A DNA stretch of 64,000 bases from Hyphomicrobiales bacterium (lineage in GTDB: Bacteria; Pseudomonadota; Alphaproteobacteria; Rhizobiales; Xanthobacteraceae), in NCBI GenBank assembly GCA_017305665.1, contig JAFKKH010000017.1:62001-126000 (forward strand), written 5' to 3'. Shown here in pieces: positions 43,187-52,064 of this stretch (position 1 is the first letter of the stretch; the number at the start of each line of letters is the position of its first letter). The notes under the pieces are model-generated. The model was not told the origin of the DNA, did no database searches, and worked only from the letters and a program-made list of their open reading frames with translations. Made by a program: the position numbers and the translations under genes.

Positions 43187-43963
43187 ATGCCCAAGCTCGA
43201 CCGCGACGGTGTAAACATCCACTACGAGGTTCACGGCAGCGGGCCGGCGCTGCTGCTGACGCACGGCTACTCCTCGACCTCGGCGATGTGGGCCGAACAG
43301 ATCAATGCGCTCGCGAAGCAGCATACGCTGGTGCTGTGGGACATGCGCGGCCACGGACAGTCCGACTATCCCAGCGATCCCTCGGCCTATAGCGAAGATC
43401 TCACCGTGGGTGACATGGCGGCGCTGCTGGATCACATTGGCACAGAACGCGCCATTGTCGGCGGCCTGTCCCTCGGCGGTTACATGTCGCTTGCGTTTTA
43501 CCGCGCCCATCCGGACCGGGTCCGCGCACTGCTCATTATCGACACTGGCCCGGGCTTCAAGAAGGACGACGCGCGCGCGGTTTGGAACAAACGCGCTCAC
43601 GACACCGGCGATCGTTTTGAGCGCGAAGGCTTGGCCTCGCTGAAAAACGCCAGCCGCGAACGCTCGACGGTCCACCATCGCGACGCCAGCGGCCTGGCGC
43701 TGGCCGCGCGTGGTATGCTGACCCAGCGCGATGCTCGCGTGATCGAATTGCTTCCCCATATCAAGGTGCCGTCGCTGGTGGTGGTCGGAGCTGACGACAC
43801 ACCATTCCTGCCGGCATCCGACTACATGGCGGCAAAAATTCCCGGCGCACGGAAGGTGGTCATTCCGGCGGCGGGGCACGCGGTCAATATCGACCAGCCG
43901 CAGGCGTTCATCGATGCGGTGACGCCATTTCTGGATGGTCTCGACACAAGGACACCATCATGA
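43187..43963 (+). CDS. Alpha/beta hydrolase with Ser nucleophile
   Basis: This 258-residue hydrolase has LLTHGYSSTSAMW (oxyanion), the nucleophile elbow VGGLSLGGYMSL, the acid in VVVGADDTPFLP and the His in IPAAGHAVNIDQPQAF. No signal peptide, so cytoplasmic. GGAAGG lies before the ATG. It overlaps the next gene by four bases. Likely an esterase, lactonase or C-C hydrolase; substrate unknown. Confidence 0.88.
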   Translation: MPKLDRDGVNIHYEVHGSGPALLLTHGYSSTSAMWAEQINALAKQHTLVLWDMRGHGQSDYPSDPSAYSEDLTVGDMAALLDHIGTERAIVGGLSLGGYMSLAFYRAHPDRVRALLIIDTGPGFKKDDARAVWNKRAHDTGDRFEREGLASLKNASRERSTVHHRDASGLALAARGMLTQRDARVIELLPHIKVPSLVVVGADDTPFLPASDYMAAKIPGARKVVIPAAGHAVNIDQPQAFIDAVTPFLDGLDTRTPS

Positions 43964-44313
43964 GCCGACAACCATTGGCGTTGATCCTGGCGGGAATCGC
44001 CGCATTGCTCGCAAGCCTTGCCCCCTGCAATGCGCAACCTCCCGAGATTCCACCGCATTCGCCGCCCTTCACGGCGACACTATCGAACAACACGCCGCTG
44101 GCATTCGGGATGGATGAGACCACGGCGGCAGCCGCGCTGGGCGTGCCCCTGAACTACATCAGCGGCCGTCCCGGTAATGAAATCTTCCTGGCATTCCGAA
44201 CCTATGGCGGCAGCGGATTCTTCGATCGCAAGGATCGGCTCTATCTGCAATTCCGCCGCGGCCGGCTCACCGGCTGGAAGGGCGACTGGGGCCGCAACTG
44301 GATGTGGCGATAA
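43960..44313 (+). CDS. Small secreted hypothetical protein
   Basis: This 117-residue protein starts with a classical signal peptide (PLALILAGIAALLASLAPCNA, cleavage after CNA) and has a mature part of about 90 residues with alternating Gly/aromatic stretches (YGGSGFFDRKDRLYLQFRRG, WGRNWMWR at the end). Its ATG overlaps the preceding hydrolase stop, so the two are cotranscribed. The pattern resembles SmpA/BamE-like small periplasmic folds (the TTAAAALGVPLNYI stretch) but no family is certain. Confidence 0.75.
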   Translation: MSRQPLALILAGIAALLASLAPCNAQPPEIPPHSPPFTATLSNNTPLAFGMDETTAAAALGVPLNYISGRPGNEIFLAFRTYGGSGFFDRKDRLYLQFRRGRLTGWKGDWGRNWMWR

Positions 44314-44411
44314 GGGCAACGAGCGAACGCCCGGACCGCTTTCGCAAAACACCAACGGCCCGCGGATGATCGATCCACATCCGCATTTGCATAACTCAAG
44401 GAGTAAATGAC

Positions 44412-45086
44412 GTGGGACAAGATCTGACCCTGACCGCTTCGGACGGCTTTCAACTCGGCGCCTACCGCGCCGATCCCGCGACGGCACCCAAGGCCGCGAT
44501 CGTCGTGATCCAGGAAATCTTCGGCGTCAATCATCACATCCGCGCGGTGTGCGACCGCTACGCAGCAAAAGGCTATGCCGCCATCGCGCCGGCGATCTTC
44601 GATCGAAGCGAGCGCAATTTTCAGTCTGGTTATTCGCCTGAAGAGGTCGCGGTGGCGCGAAAATTCATCGCCAATCCCGATTGGCCGGCGATGCTGCGCG
44701 ACACCCAGGCTGCGATCGATGCAGTGAAAGGCGTGGGACCGGTCGGCATCGTCGGCTTCTGTCTCGGCGGCAGCGTCGCCTATGCGGCGGCGACAAAACT
44801 GTCAGGCCTGACCGCGGCGATCGGCTACTACGGCGGCGTCATCGCGCGCTTCGCCGACGACAAGCCGAAAGTGCCGACCATGCTGCACTTTGGCGAGAAG
44901 GATACTAGCATCCCCTTGACCGACGTCGAAACCATCCGCAGCAAGCGGCCCGATGTCGAAATCTTCGTCTACCCTGGCGCTCAGCATGGCTTCAGTTGCG
45001 ACGAGCGCGCAAGCTACGACAAGGCAAGCTCTGATCTCGCCGGCGAGCGCAGCCTCGCCTTCTTCGCCAAGCATCTCAAGGCATAA
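44412..45086 (+). CDS. Dienelactone hydrolase family protein
   Basis: This 224-residue enzyme uses a GTG start with AAGGAG upstream. It has AAIVVIQEIFGVNHHIRAVCDRYAAKGYAAIAP, the Cys nucleophile elbow VGFCLGGSVAYAA and the His in VYPGAQHGFSCDERASYD, so the Cys-Asp-His triad of dienelactone hydrolases is complete. The known reaction is hydrolysis of 4-carboxymethylenebut-2-en-4-olide in chlorocatechol breakdown, but many paralogues act on other esters and lactones. No catechol genes are nearby. Confidence 0.92.
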   Translation: MGQDLTLTASDGFQLGAYRADPATAPKAAIVVIQEIFGVNHHIRAVCDRYAAKGYAAIAPAIFDRSERNFQSGYSPEEVAVARKFIANPDWPAMLRDTQAAIDAVKGVGPVGIVGFCLGGSVAYAAATKLSGLTAAIGYYGGVIARFADDKPKVPTMLHFGEKDTSIPLTDVETIRSKRPDVEIFVYPGAQHGFSCDERASYDKASSDLAGERSLAFFAKHLKA

Positions 45087-45095
45087 GCGCGGTAC

Positions 45096-45797
45096 TCAGA
45101 ACCAGCGTTCGCCGACGACGACGGTGTCGCCGGGGCTGAGCGATGTGGTGGCGGGCACCACGAGGCGGACGGTGCCGCGCGCATCGGTGTGGGTGACGGT
45201 GACGGTGTCGCGCTTGGCGCGGGGCGAGAAGCCGCCGGCGATGGCGACCGCGCTCTCCACCGTCATGTTCGGCACGAACGGATACTGGCCGGGCGCTGCG
45301 ACCTCGCCGAGAATGAAGAACGGACGGTAGGCTTCGATCTCGGCGGCGACATAGGGCTCGCGGATGTAGCCGTTGCGCAGTTTCGCGGCGATGGCAGCGG
45401 CGAGTTCGGCCGGTGTCCTGCCGCGCGCCGCAACCGAGCCGATCAGCGGCATGGTGATGTGGCCGCCGGCATCGACCAGATAGGTATTGGTGAGGCCTTC
45501 CTGGCCGTAGACCACGATACGCAGCCGGTCGCCGGCATCGAGGCGATAGGCGGGATCGTGCACGACCGGCGGCGCTGCGGCATAGACGACAGGAGCGGCG
45601 TAAGCAGAAGGCGGTGCACCGCGATAGGCAGACGGTACGGCGCCTGGCTGTCCGCCATAGGCCATGGCATCGAGATTGCTATGCGGCGCGACCCCAGCCA
45701 CCGGCACCGGACGCCGCATGCAGCCGGACAGCGCCAGCGCGGTCACCGCGACTGCCAATGCCTTTTTAAATGCGCGCGCGCCGGGCACTGGACCCAT
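45096..45797 (-). CDS. Polysaccharide export lipoprotein (Wza/BexD-like, short form)
   Basis: This 233-residue protein has a lipoprotein signal with lipobox LSGC, then a proline/alanine-rich linker and the polysaccharide-export (PES) domain YRLDAGDRLRIVVYGQEGLTNTYLVDAGGHITMPLIGSVAARGRT, followed by a SLBB domain ending FILGEVAAPGQYPFVPNMTVESAVAIAGGFSPRAKRDTV. Wza-type proteins form the outer-membrane exit of capsule or exopolysaccharide. It is short compared with full Wza (about 380 residues). It lies 12 kb from the Wzx/Wzy locus that lacks such a gene, so it may serve it. No cotranscribed partner. Confidence 0.88.
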   Translation of the reverse strand: MGPVPGARAFKKALAVAVTALALSGCMRRPVPVAGVAPHSNLDAMAYGGQPGAVPSAYRGAPPSAYAAPVVYAAAPPVVHDPAYRLDAGDRLRIVVYGQEGLTNTYLVDAGGHITMPLIGSVAARGRTPAELAAAIAAKLRNGYIREPYVAAEIEAYRPFFILGEVAAPGQYPFVPNMTVESAVAIAGGFSPRAKRDTVTVTHTDARGTVRLVVPATTSLSPGDTVVVGERWF

Positions 45798-45883
45798 CCC
45801 TTGTCATAAGATGTCTCCGGTTCTGCACCGCTATGGTTAACAAATGGTATTTTTTCAGGAGTGCGGCTCATATCGGCCGGAGA

Positions 45884-46201
45884 TCAGTTCCGCGAGTAAC
45901 CGATCAATGGCCGCCGCGGCCGGAACAGCAACATCAGGAGAATGCCGACGACGGCGAGCACTGCGAAGGCCGGCTGATTCAAAATCACCTTGACGACGTG
46001 ATCCCACAGCCAGGGAGCCGAAGCTTCCATCCAGGTCCGCACCGCCTGCTGACTGGTCTGGTGGATATCGTTCCAGAATTCGCCGAACCTCGTCAGCCGC
46101 ACGGCCTGATCGGCGATCGAGCGCGCTCCGTCATAGACCAGGAAGACGAAACCGCCGGCAAGCAGCAGCAGCCCTATCAAGCGAAAAAACCCGCGGATCA
46201 T
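45884..46201 (-). CDS. Small membrane protein, hypothetical
   Basis: This 105-residue protein has two hydrophobic segments (IRGFFRLIGLLLLAGGFVFLVYDG at the N-terminus and NQPAFAVLAVVGILLMLLF near the C-terminus) with a hydrophilic, aromatic-rich region between them (FGEFWNDIHQTSQQAVRTWM). GTGAGG precedes the ATG. The two-segment layout with an internal PRRPL tail suggests an inner-membrane protein. No family recognised; similar short proteins lie next to rpsT in related genomes, but I cannot confirm this here. Confidence 0.75.
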   Translation of the reverse strand: MIRGFFRLIGLLLLAGGFVFLVYDGARSIADQAVRLTRFGEFWNDIHQTSQQAVRTWMEASAPWLWDHVVKVILNQPAFAVLAVVGILLMLLFRPRRPLIGYSRN

Positions 46202-46549
46202 GCCTCACCTGCCCTCCAGCTACCGGACCTGCCGACCGCCCATTACCGGCCGAAGACAGGAAATTCAACCTCGCCAGTGTCTTAGCGCTATTTATCGCGG
46301 CATCTGCACGAGAAGCCGTTGACGCTCCAGACCAGGCCCTCTATAAGGACCGCCGATGGCGGCGGGGGCAATCCTGCCGCCGCTGTTCTTTGAACGACGA
46401 CACCTCGTGAACCTGTTCGCTCCGAGGATGGCATTTTCAGGAACACCCGGAAACACATTCAGGCTCACCTGCAGGCCCACCCGCGTCGTCGAATGACCGG
46501 TACTGGCCGGCCTCTCGCGGTGAGACCCTGCGAAGGATAGTTGGAGACC
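46202..46549. other. Gap upstream of rpsT
   Basis: These 348 bases separate the small membrane-protein gene (minus) from rpsT (plus). No gene of its own is seen; long frames here are antisense to rpsT. The rpsT promoter and leader must lie here, but no boxes were confidently assigned. Confidence 0.5.
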
Positions 46550-46816
46550 ATGGCCAATACGACTTCCGCCAAGAAAGCGACGCGCAAGATTGCCCGCCGC
46601 ACCGCCGTCAACAAATCGCGGCGCACCCAGATGCGCGGGTCGATCCGGATCGTCGAGGAAGCGATCGCGAAGGGCGATCGTGACGCGGCCATCAAGGCGA
46701 TGACCCGGGCTGAACCGGAACTGATGCGGGCCGCCCAGCGCAACATCATTCATAAGAACAATGCGAGCCGGAAGGTATCGCGCCTGACGCATCAGATCGC
46801 GAAGCTCGCGAAGTAA
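46550..46816 (+). CDS. rpsT: 30S ribosomal protein S20
   Basis: This 88-residue protein starts [20 protein letters not shown] after the ATG at 46550, the standard S20 N-terminus, with basic helices to [11 protein letters not shown]20 is the primary 16S rRNA-binding protein of the 30S body. A GGAG lies eight bases before the ATG; a start at 46541 would add three residues. It is monocistronic and ends in a strong terminator. In Bradyrhizobium-type genomes rpsT sits directly before dnaA, as here. Confidence 0.97.
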   Translation: MANTTSAKKATRKIARRTAVNKSRRTQMRGSIRIVEEAIAKGDRDAAIKAMTRAEPELMRAAQRNIIHKNNASRKVSRLTHQIAKLAK

Positions 46817-46859
46817 GCTGATCGGCGACGTTATTCGTCAGCGACATTCTCGTTTGAAA

Positions 46860-46886
46860 GGCCCGGCCAAGCGCCGGGCCTTTTTT
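46860..46886 (+). terminator. Rho-independent terminator of rpsT
   Basis: GGCCCGGC and GCCGGGCC form an 8-bp perfect stem with a five-base loop, followed by six Ts, 44 bases after the rpsT stop. Confidence 0.92.
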
Positions 46887-47096
46887 ATGCTGACACACCG
46901 TCTCGGCATTCCGCGATCTCACATCCCGGTTCGCACCGCGAAACGTCGACCGGCGATTGGCCTGCGGCCTCGCGAGTTCATGTCGGTTCGATGACATCGA
47001 CGAGATACCCTCGCCGGCGCATTCGATTTCAATCCAGCGCGACCGGCGCGGGTTACCCTCAAAAACAGACAGAAAAAAACGCGCGTCGATAATCAC

Positions 47097-47105
47097 TTAT
47101 CCACA
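47097..47105 (+). promoter_or_regulatory. DnaA box
   Basis: TTATCCACA is the perfect consensus DnaA-binding nonamer. It lies about 920 bases before the dnaA start and 50 bases left of the AT-rich stretch TTTTTTAAAATATTTT. It may support autoregulation or origin function. Confidence 0.75.
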
Positions 47106-47934
47106 TAGTGTGACGAAGCACTTCCAAAATGAGCCGGCGCCTCGCTCCGCTTTACGGTTTTTTAAAATATTTTGGACACCCGCGACGAATTTGCGACACC
47201 TGGCGCGCGCTTCGAATCCGCGCGCAGATTCAAAAAGATGCCGCAGCGATGCAGCAAGTGTCGATCATATCGCGTGCGGTCGCTGCTTTTCCGTCGCACC
47301 CGAACGAGACGAAAGCCGTTGCGGGAATTGGAGCGTCGTGTATTCCTTTCTTGCGCGCGTCACTCATAGCTCTCCAGATCAGCGCGGTTTGAGAGTCTTG
47401 AGTGGACATGCAAATCGGCGGCGATGTGCACGTTAGTGACGCTTTCCAAGCGATGCTGGAGTTGCAGCTCATAGCAATATGAGAACGGATGTGCTGTGTC
47501 GAAATTTCTCAAACCCGGTGCTCGGACAGAGCATCGATAAGCAAGAGAGATACGCTACAGATCATTCTGCATCTTCGGACTGAAAGCGGCTGCGCGAGCG
47601 AGTTGGACGGGTAGGTAGAGTGCGCGGCGTAGCGATCGCCATGCGGGGCATCGCGGACTGAATTTGAAATGCATCTGAACGGATGTCTTGACGCGATCCA
47701 TCGCGGCGAGAAGGGGGAGACTATGCCTGAGAAAAACGCCACGGAACATCATCGCGCGGTTGGCTTGCGCGGTTTTCCTTCGAGTGCCGTGTCTGTGCGT
47801 CCCCCGACGAGAATTCTAGACAGACCGTCGAGTAGTCGCTGACCTCGCGTCCACTGCGTTTCCCACCACCTGAACTGCCTGCGGCGCTTCGCCGAATGGC
47901 TGGTTGTTGGCTGAAACAAAGCACGCTGAAGGTC

Positions 47935-47961
47935 GGGTCATTGCAACAAAATGCATGACCC
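47935..47961 (+). promoter_or_regulatory. Hairpin in the dnaA leader
   Basis: GGGTCAT and ATGACCC pair, continued by GCA/TGC with one bulged T, around the loop ACAAAA. It lies 59 bases before the chosen dnaA start and includes the alternative ATG at 47951. A role in controlling dnaA translation is possible. Confidence 0.5.
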
Positions 47962-48019
47962 ATTGTTTGCAGAGCGGCCGGGCCGCAACGTCATTCAAAT
48001 CAGAGAAGTCGCCACACAG

Positions 48020-49450
48020 ATGTCAAACATGGAACAGGATCGCTGGTCGCGGGTCAAAGGTCGGTTGCGCTCGACGGTTGGAGAGGATGTCTATTCGAGC
48101 TGGTTCGCGCGGATGGACCTGGAGAGCGTGCAGGGGGAAAGCGTCCACCTGTCGGTCCCGACCCGGTTCCTGAAGAGCTGGATCCAGGCGCACTATGCCG
48201 AGCGCGTTCTCGCCTGCTGGCAAGCCGAGCTACCGGACGTTCACCGGATCGATCTGACAGTGCGGTCGGCTATGCGCTGCGCGGCTCCGGCGAAGGAACC
48301 AGCAGTGGCGACCGATCCGCGACGTGTCGAGCCGGGCGATGGCCGGCCCCATGCCGATCTGAAGACGACGGCGACCACGCCAGTCTCCGCGAGCCACGAT
48401 GCGCTCGGCGGTTCGCCGCTCGATCCGCGCCTGACTTTCGCAAGCTTCGTCACCGGCCGCTCCAACACGCTCGCTTATGCCGCGGCGCGTCAGGTCGCCG
48501 AAGGCCGACGCGGCGATGCCGTCATGTTCAACCCGCTCTATATCCATGCGGGTGTGGGACTCGGCAAAACCCACCTTCTGCAGGCCGTCACTTGGGCCGG
48601 CAATGCCGGCAACGAGCGCAAGGTTCTCTACCTCACCGCGGAAAAATTCATGTACGGCTTCGTCGCTGCGCTCAAGAGCCAGACGGCGCTGGCCTTCAAG
48701 GAAGCGCTTCGCGGCATCGACGTTCTGGTGATCGACGACCTGCAATTTCTGCAGGGTAAATCGACGCAGGCCGAGTTCTGCCACACGCTGAATGCACTGA
48801 TCGACGCCGGCCGTCAGGTCGTAATCGCAGCCGACCGGCCGCCGTCCGATCTCGAAAGCCTCGACGATCGCGTGCGCTCGCGGCTCGCCGGCGGCTTGGT
48901 CGTGGAAATGGGATCGCTCGGCGAAGAACTGCGGCTCGGCATCCTGAAATCGCGCGTCGAGGCGGCGCGGGTGCATCATGCGAGCTTCGATGTGCCGGAG
49001 CCGGTGCTGGACTATCTGGCGAAAGCCATCACCCACAACGGACGCGACCTCGAAGGCGCGATCAATCGCCTGCTCGCCCACAGCAAGCTCAATGCGCAGC
49101 CGGTGACGCTGGAGATGGCCGAGCGCGAAGTGCGAGACCTGATCCGCCCGCAGGAACCCAAGCGGATCAAGATCGAAGACATCCAGCGGGTGGTTGCCCG
49201 GCAATACAATGTCAGCCGTTCGGACCTCTTGTCCTCGCGCCGGACCGCGAACGTGGTGCGGCCCCGGCAGGTCGCGATGTATCTGGCGAAGACCCTGACG
49301 TTGCGCTCCCTGCCCGAGATCGGCCGCCGCTTCGGAGGCCGCGATCACACCACGGTGCTGCATGCCGTGCGCAAGATCGAGGCGCTGGTGTCGAAGGATG
49401 CGACCCTTTCGGACGAGGTCGAGTTGCTGAAGCGCCAGCTTCAGGAATAG
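48020..49450 (+). CDS. dnaA: Chromosomal replication initiator protein DnaA
   Basis: This 476-residue AAA+ protein binds DnaA boxes and melts the origin. Domain I begins [17 protein letters not shown]; domain III has Walker [13 protein letters not shown], Walker [14 protein letters not shown] and sensor Arg in SRLAGGLV; domain IV has the DNA-binding helix-turn-helix [12 protein letters not shown] and the signature [16 protein letters not shown]. The ATG at 48020 gives the usual N-terminus; 48029 or 47951 are possible. Followed by dnaN after a 200-base gap. Confidence 0.97.
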   Translation: MSNMEQDRWSRVKGRLRSTVGEDVYSSWFARMDLESVQGESVHLSVPTRFLKSWIQAHYAERVLACWQAELPDVHRIDLTVRSAMRCAAPAKEPAVATDPRRVEPGDGRPHADLKTTATTPVSASHDALGGSPLDPRLTFASFVTGRSNTLAYAAARQVAEGRRGDAVMFNPLYIHAGVGLGKTHLLQAVTWAGNAGNERKVLYLTAEKFMYGFVAALKSQTALAFKEALRGIDVLVIDDLQFLQGKSTQAEFCHTLNALIDAGRQVVIAADRPPSDLESLDDRVRSRLAGGLVVEMGSLGEELRLGILKSRVEAARVHHASFDVPEPVLDYLAKAITHNGRDLEGAINRLLAHSKLNAQPVTLEMAEREVRDLIRPQEPKRIKIEDIQRVVARQYNVSRSDLLSSRRTANVVRPRQVAMYLAKTLTLRSLPEIGRRFGGRDHTTVLHAVRKIEALVSKDATLSDEVELLKRQLQE

Positions 49451-49650
49451 GCCCGGCACAGGCATTTTCTGGCAAAATACCGGGGAAAGCCGGATCGGGG
49501 CGAGCCACAGGCTTGCGCCGGCCGGTTATCCGCGTCACCTTGCAGTCCCCCCGGATTTGAGCAAAATCGGCCTTGAACTCCGGATTTTGGTGCCGCGGTC
49601 CCCGCGGCATTTTCATCACAGAACGTGAATTTGGATCGGACGGATTTGCA

Positions 49651-50769
49651 ATGAAGGTCACCGTCGAACGCGCGCAACTGCTGAAATCGCTTGGCCACGT
49701 GCATCGCGTGGTCGAACGGCGGAACACGATTCCCATCCTGGGGAACGTGCTGGTTCGTGCCGAGGGCTCCAAGCTGTCGTTGAAGGCGACGGACCTCGAT
49801 CTCGAAGTGACGGAAACGCTGGCCGCCGAAACCGGAACCAGCGGCTCAACCACGGTTCCGGCGCACATGTTCTACGACATCGTGCGCAAGCTCCCGGACG
49901 GCTCGCAGATCGTACTGGAAGGCGACGGCGACCGCTCGGTGCTGGCGATCCGCGCCGGACGTTCGCGCTTCACCCTTCAGACGCTGCCGGAGAACGACTT
50001 CCCAGATCTCGCCGCTGGCGACATGACGCATTCGTTTACGCTGGCCGCCGCCGACATGAAGCGGCTGATCGATCGCACCCAGTTCGCGATCTCGACCGAG
50101 GAAACCCGCTACTACCTCAACGGCATCTACCTGCACGGCGCCGGCAGCGCCAAGAACGCCACGCTGCGTGGTGTCGCGACCGACGGTCACCGCCTGGCAC
50201 AGGTCGATCTCGCGCTGCCGAACGGCGCCGGCGGCATGCCCGGCGTCATCATTCCGCGCAAGACCGTCGGCGAGGTGCAGCGGCTGATCGAGGACAACGA
50301 GGCCGAAGTCGGCATCGAACTGTCGCAAGGCAAGATCCGATTCACCATCGGCAACGTCGTGCTGACCTCGAAGCTGATCGACGGCACCTTCCCGGACTAC
50401 GGCCGCGTGATTCCGCAGAACAACGACAAGGAACTGGTCGTCGACAAGAAGGATTTCGAGGCGGCGGTCGATCGCGTCTCGACGATTTCGAGCGAGCGCG
50501 GCCGGGCCGTGAAACTGGCGCTGTCGGCGGGCAAGCTCATCCTCTCGGTGACCAACCCGGATTCCGGCAGCGCGACTGAGGAACTCGAGGTCGAATACGC
50601 CTCGGACGCGCTCGATATCGGATTCAACTCGCGCTATCTGCTGGATATCGCCGCCCAGATCGAGGGCGAGGTCGCGGTTCTGAAGCTCGCCGATCCCGGC
50701 TCGCCAACGCTGGTGCAGGACAAAGATTCCAAGAACGCACTCTACGTGCTGATGCCGATGCGGGTGTGA
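49651..50769 (+). CDS. dnaN: DNA polymerase III beta subunit (sliding clamp)
   Basis: This 372-residue clamp has the three similar domains: KVTVERAQLLKSLGHVHRVVERRNTIPILGNVLV at the start, LIDRTQFAISTEETRYYLNGIYLH in the middle and IDGTFPDYGRVIPQNN, with the C-terminal VLMPMRV. Length is standard. The ATG at 49651 is the family start; the frame to 49573 is rejected. It encircles DNA and tethers polymerase III. Confidence 0.97.
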   Translation: MKVTVERAQLLKSLGHVHRVVERRNTIPILGNVLVRAEGSKLSLKATDLDLEVTETLAAETGTSGSTTVPAHMFYDIVRKLPDGSQIVLEGDGDRSVLAIRAGRSRFTLQTLPENDFPDLAAGDMTHSFTLAAADMKRLIDRTQFAISTEETRYYLNGIYLHGAGSAKNATLRGVATDGHRLAQVDLALPNGAGGMPGVIIPRKTVGEVQRLIEDNEAEVGIELSQGKIRFTIGNVVLTSKLIDGTFPDYGRVIPQNNDKELVVDKKDFEAAVDRVSTISSERGRAVKLALSAGKLILSVTNPDSGSATEELEVEYASDALDIGFNSRYLLDIAAQIEGEVAVLKLADPGSPTLVQDKDSKNALYVLMPMRV

Positions 50770-50796
50770 AGAGCACTTCCTTTCCCGACGTTTTTT

Positions 50797-50893
50797 CGTC
50801 ATGCCCGGCCTTGTGCCGGGCATCTACGTCTTTGCCATTCGACGCTCGTAAAGTATCCAAGACGTGGATGGCCGGGACGAGCCCGATCATGAC
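50797..50893. repeat. Pair of inverted REP-like palindromes between dnaN and recF
   Basis: The left unit (50797-50831) has ATGCCCGGC-CTTGT-GCCGGGCAT, a perfect 9-bp hairpin flanked by CGTC and TACGTC. The right unit (50861-50893) has the inverted form GACGTGGATGGCCGGG-ACGAG-CCCGATCATGAC with small mismatches. Such CGTC-hairpin pairs are common intergenic repeats in Bradyrhizobium-type genomes. Both lie before the recF start. Confidence 0.8.
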
Positions 50894-50908
50894 CATCACA
50901 AGCGAACG

Positions 50909-52048
50909 ATGACCGCCTCGCGCATCCACCGTCTCAGCCTCACCCACTTCCGCAACTACCACGCGGCAACGCTGGAGACGCGTGGCGAGATGGTCGTGCT
51001 GGTCGGACCGAACGGCGCCGGCAAGACCAATTGCATCGAGGCGATTTCCTTCCTGTCGCCCGGCCGCGGGCTGCGCCGTGCCACGCGCGAGGACGTCGCC
51101 GACATCCAGGGCGACGGCTCCTGGGCAATCTCGGCCGAAGTCGAAGGCGCGCTCGGCCTGGCCACGCTCGGCACCGGTATCGATGCATCAGGCGGCGAAT
51201 CCACCGGCCGGCGCTGCCGGATCGACCGTGAGCCGGTGGGTTCGGCGGCGGCCTTCGGCGACCATCTGCGCATGGTGTGGCTGACGCCGGCGATGGATGG
51301 GCTGTTCACGGGCGCGGCGTCGGAGCGGCGGCGCTTCTTCGATCGTCTGGTGCTGGCGATCGACAGCGATCATTCCAGCCGCGTGTCGGCGCTTGATCGC
51401 AGCCTGCGCTCGCGTAATCGCCTGCTGGAGGTACGCAACTACGACGACCACTGGTGCGGCGCCGTCGAACACGAAACCGCTGAGCTGGCCGTCGCGGTGG
51501 CAGCGATGCGCGCGCAAACCGTGACACGGCTCGCCGCCGCGCTGGATGCACGCGGCGCGGCTTCGGCCTTCCCGTCGGCGAGGATCCGGCTCGACGGCTG
51601 GATGGAAAATGCCCTGCTCACCGAGCCGGCAACGGCGGTGGAGGATCGCTATCGCGAGATCCTGCGCGACAATCGCGCTCGCGATGCCGCGGCCGGCCGC
51701 ACGCTCGATGGCCCGCACCTCACCGATCTCGAGGTGGTCTATGCGCCCAAGAATATGCCGGCAAAGGATGCCTCCACCGGCGAGCAGAAGGCGCTGCTGA
51801 TCGGGCTCGTGCTCGCGCATGCTGGTCTCGTCGCCGAAATGACCGGCATCACGCCATTGCTGCTGCTCGACGAGGTGGTGGCGCACCTCGATCCCGGCCG
51901 CCGCGCCGCGCTGTTCAACGAATTGTCGAACCTCGGCGCACAGGTCTGGATGACCGGCGCGGATCCGGCCGCGTTTGCGGAGATCGGCGCGGGCAGCGAG
52001 ATTTTCGACGTGGAAGCGGGACGGATCGCACGGCGTCCGGCGCCATAG
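50909..52048 (+). CDS. recF: DNA replication and repair protein RecF
   Basis: This 379-residue SMC-like ATPase loads RecA at gaps with RecOR. Seen: RIHRLSLTHFRNYHAATLE at the start, Walker A LVGPNGAGKTNCIEAISFLSPGRGLR, the signature region around KDASTGEQKALLIGLVLAHA, and Walker B PLLLLDEVVAHLD. The ATG at 50909 is chosen as it gives the family N-terminus. Confidence 0.95.
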   Translation: MTASRIHRLSLTHFRNYHAATLETRGEMVVLVGPNGAGKTNCIEAISFLSPGRGLRRATREDVADIQGDGSWAISAEVEGALGLATLGTGIDASGGESTGRRCRIDREPVGSAAAFGDHLRMVWLTPAMDGLFTGAASERRRFFDRLVLAIDSDHSSRVSALDRSLRSRNRLLEVRNYDDHWCGAVEHETAELAVAVAAMRAQTVTRLAAALDARGAASAFPSARIRLDGWMENALLTEPATAVEDRYREILRDNRARDAAAGRTLDGPHLTDLEVVYAPKNMPAKDASTGEQKALLIGLVLAHAGLVAEMTGITPLLLLDEVVAHLDPGRRAALFNELSNLGAQVWMTGADPAAFAEIGAGSEIFDVEAGRIARRPAP

Positions 52049-52064
52049 AACCGCGGGAGAGACC

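Larger units (their letters stand above)
46887..48019 (+). promoter_or_regulatory. rpsT-dnaA intergenic region (candidate dnaA control/origin region)
   Basis: These 1,133 bases hold no credible protein gene. There is one perfect DnaA box (47097-47105), an AT-rich stretch at about 47155-47174 near it, and a hairpin at 47935-47961 near the dnaA start. Only a single consensus DnaA box was found by eye, so calling the region oriC is not supported; in several alphaproteobacteria the origin lies elsewhere. Confidence 0.5.

Noticed and set aside
46887-48019. Calling the region oriC
   Set aside because: Only one consensus DnaA box is seen; the evidence is too thin, so it is reported as a candidate control region.
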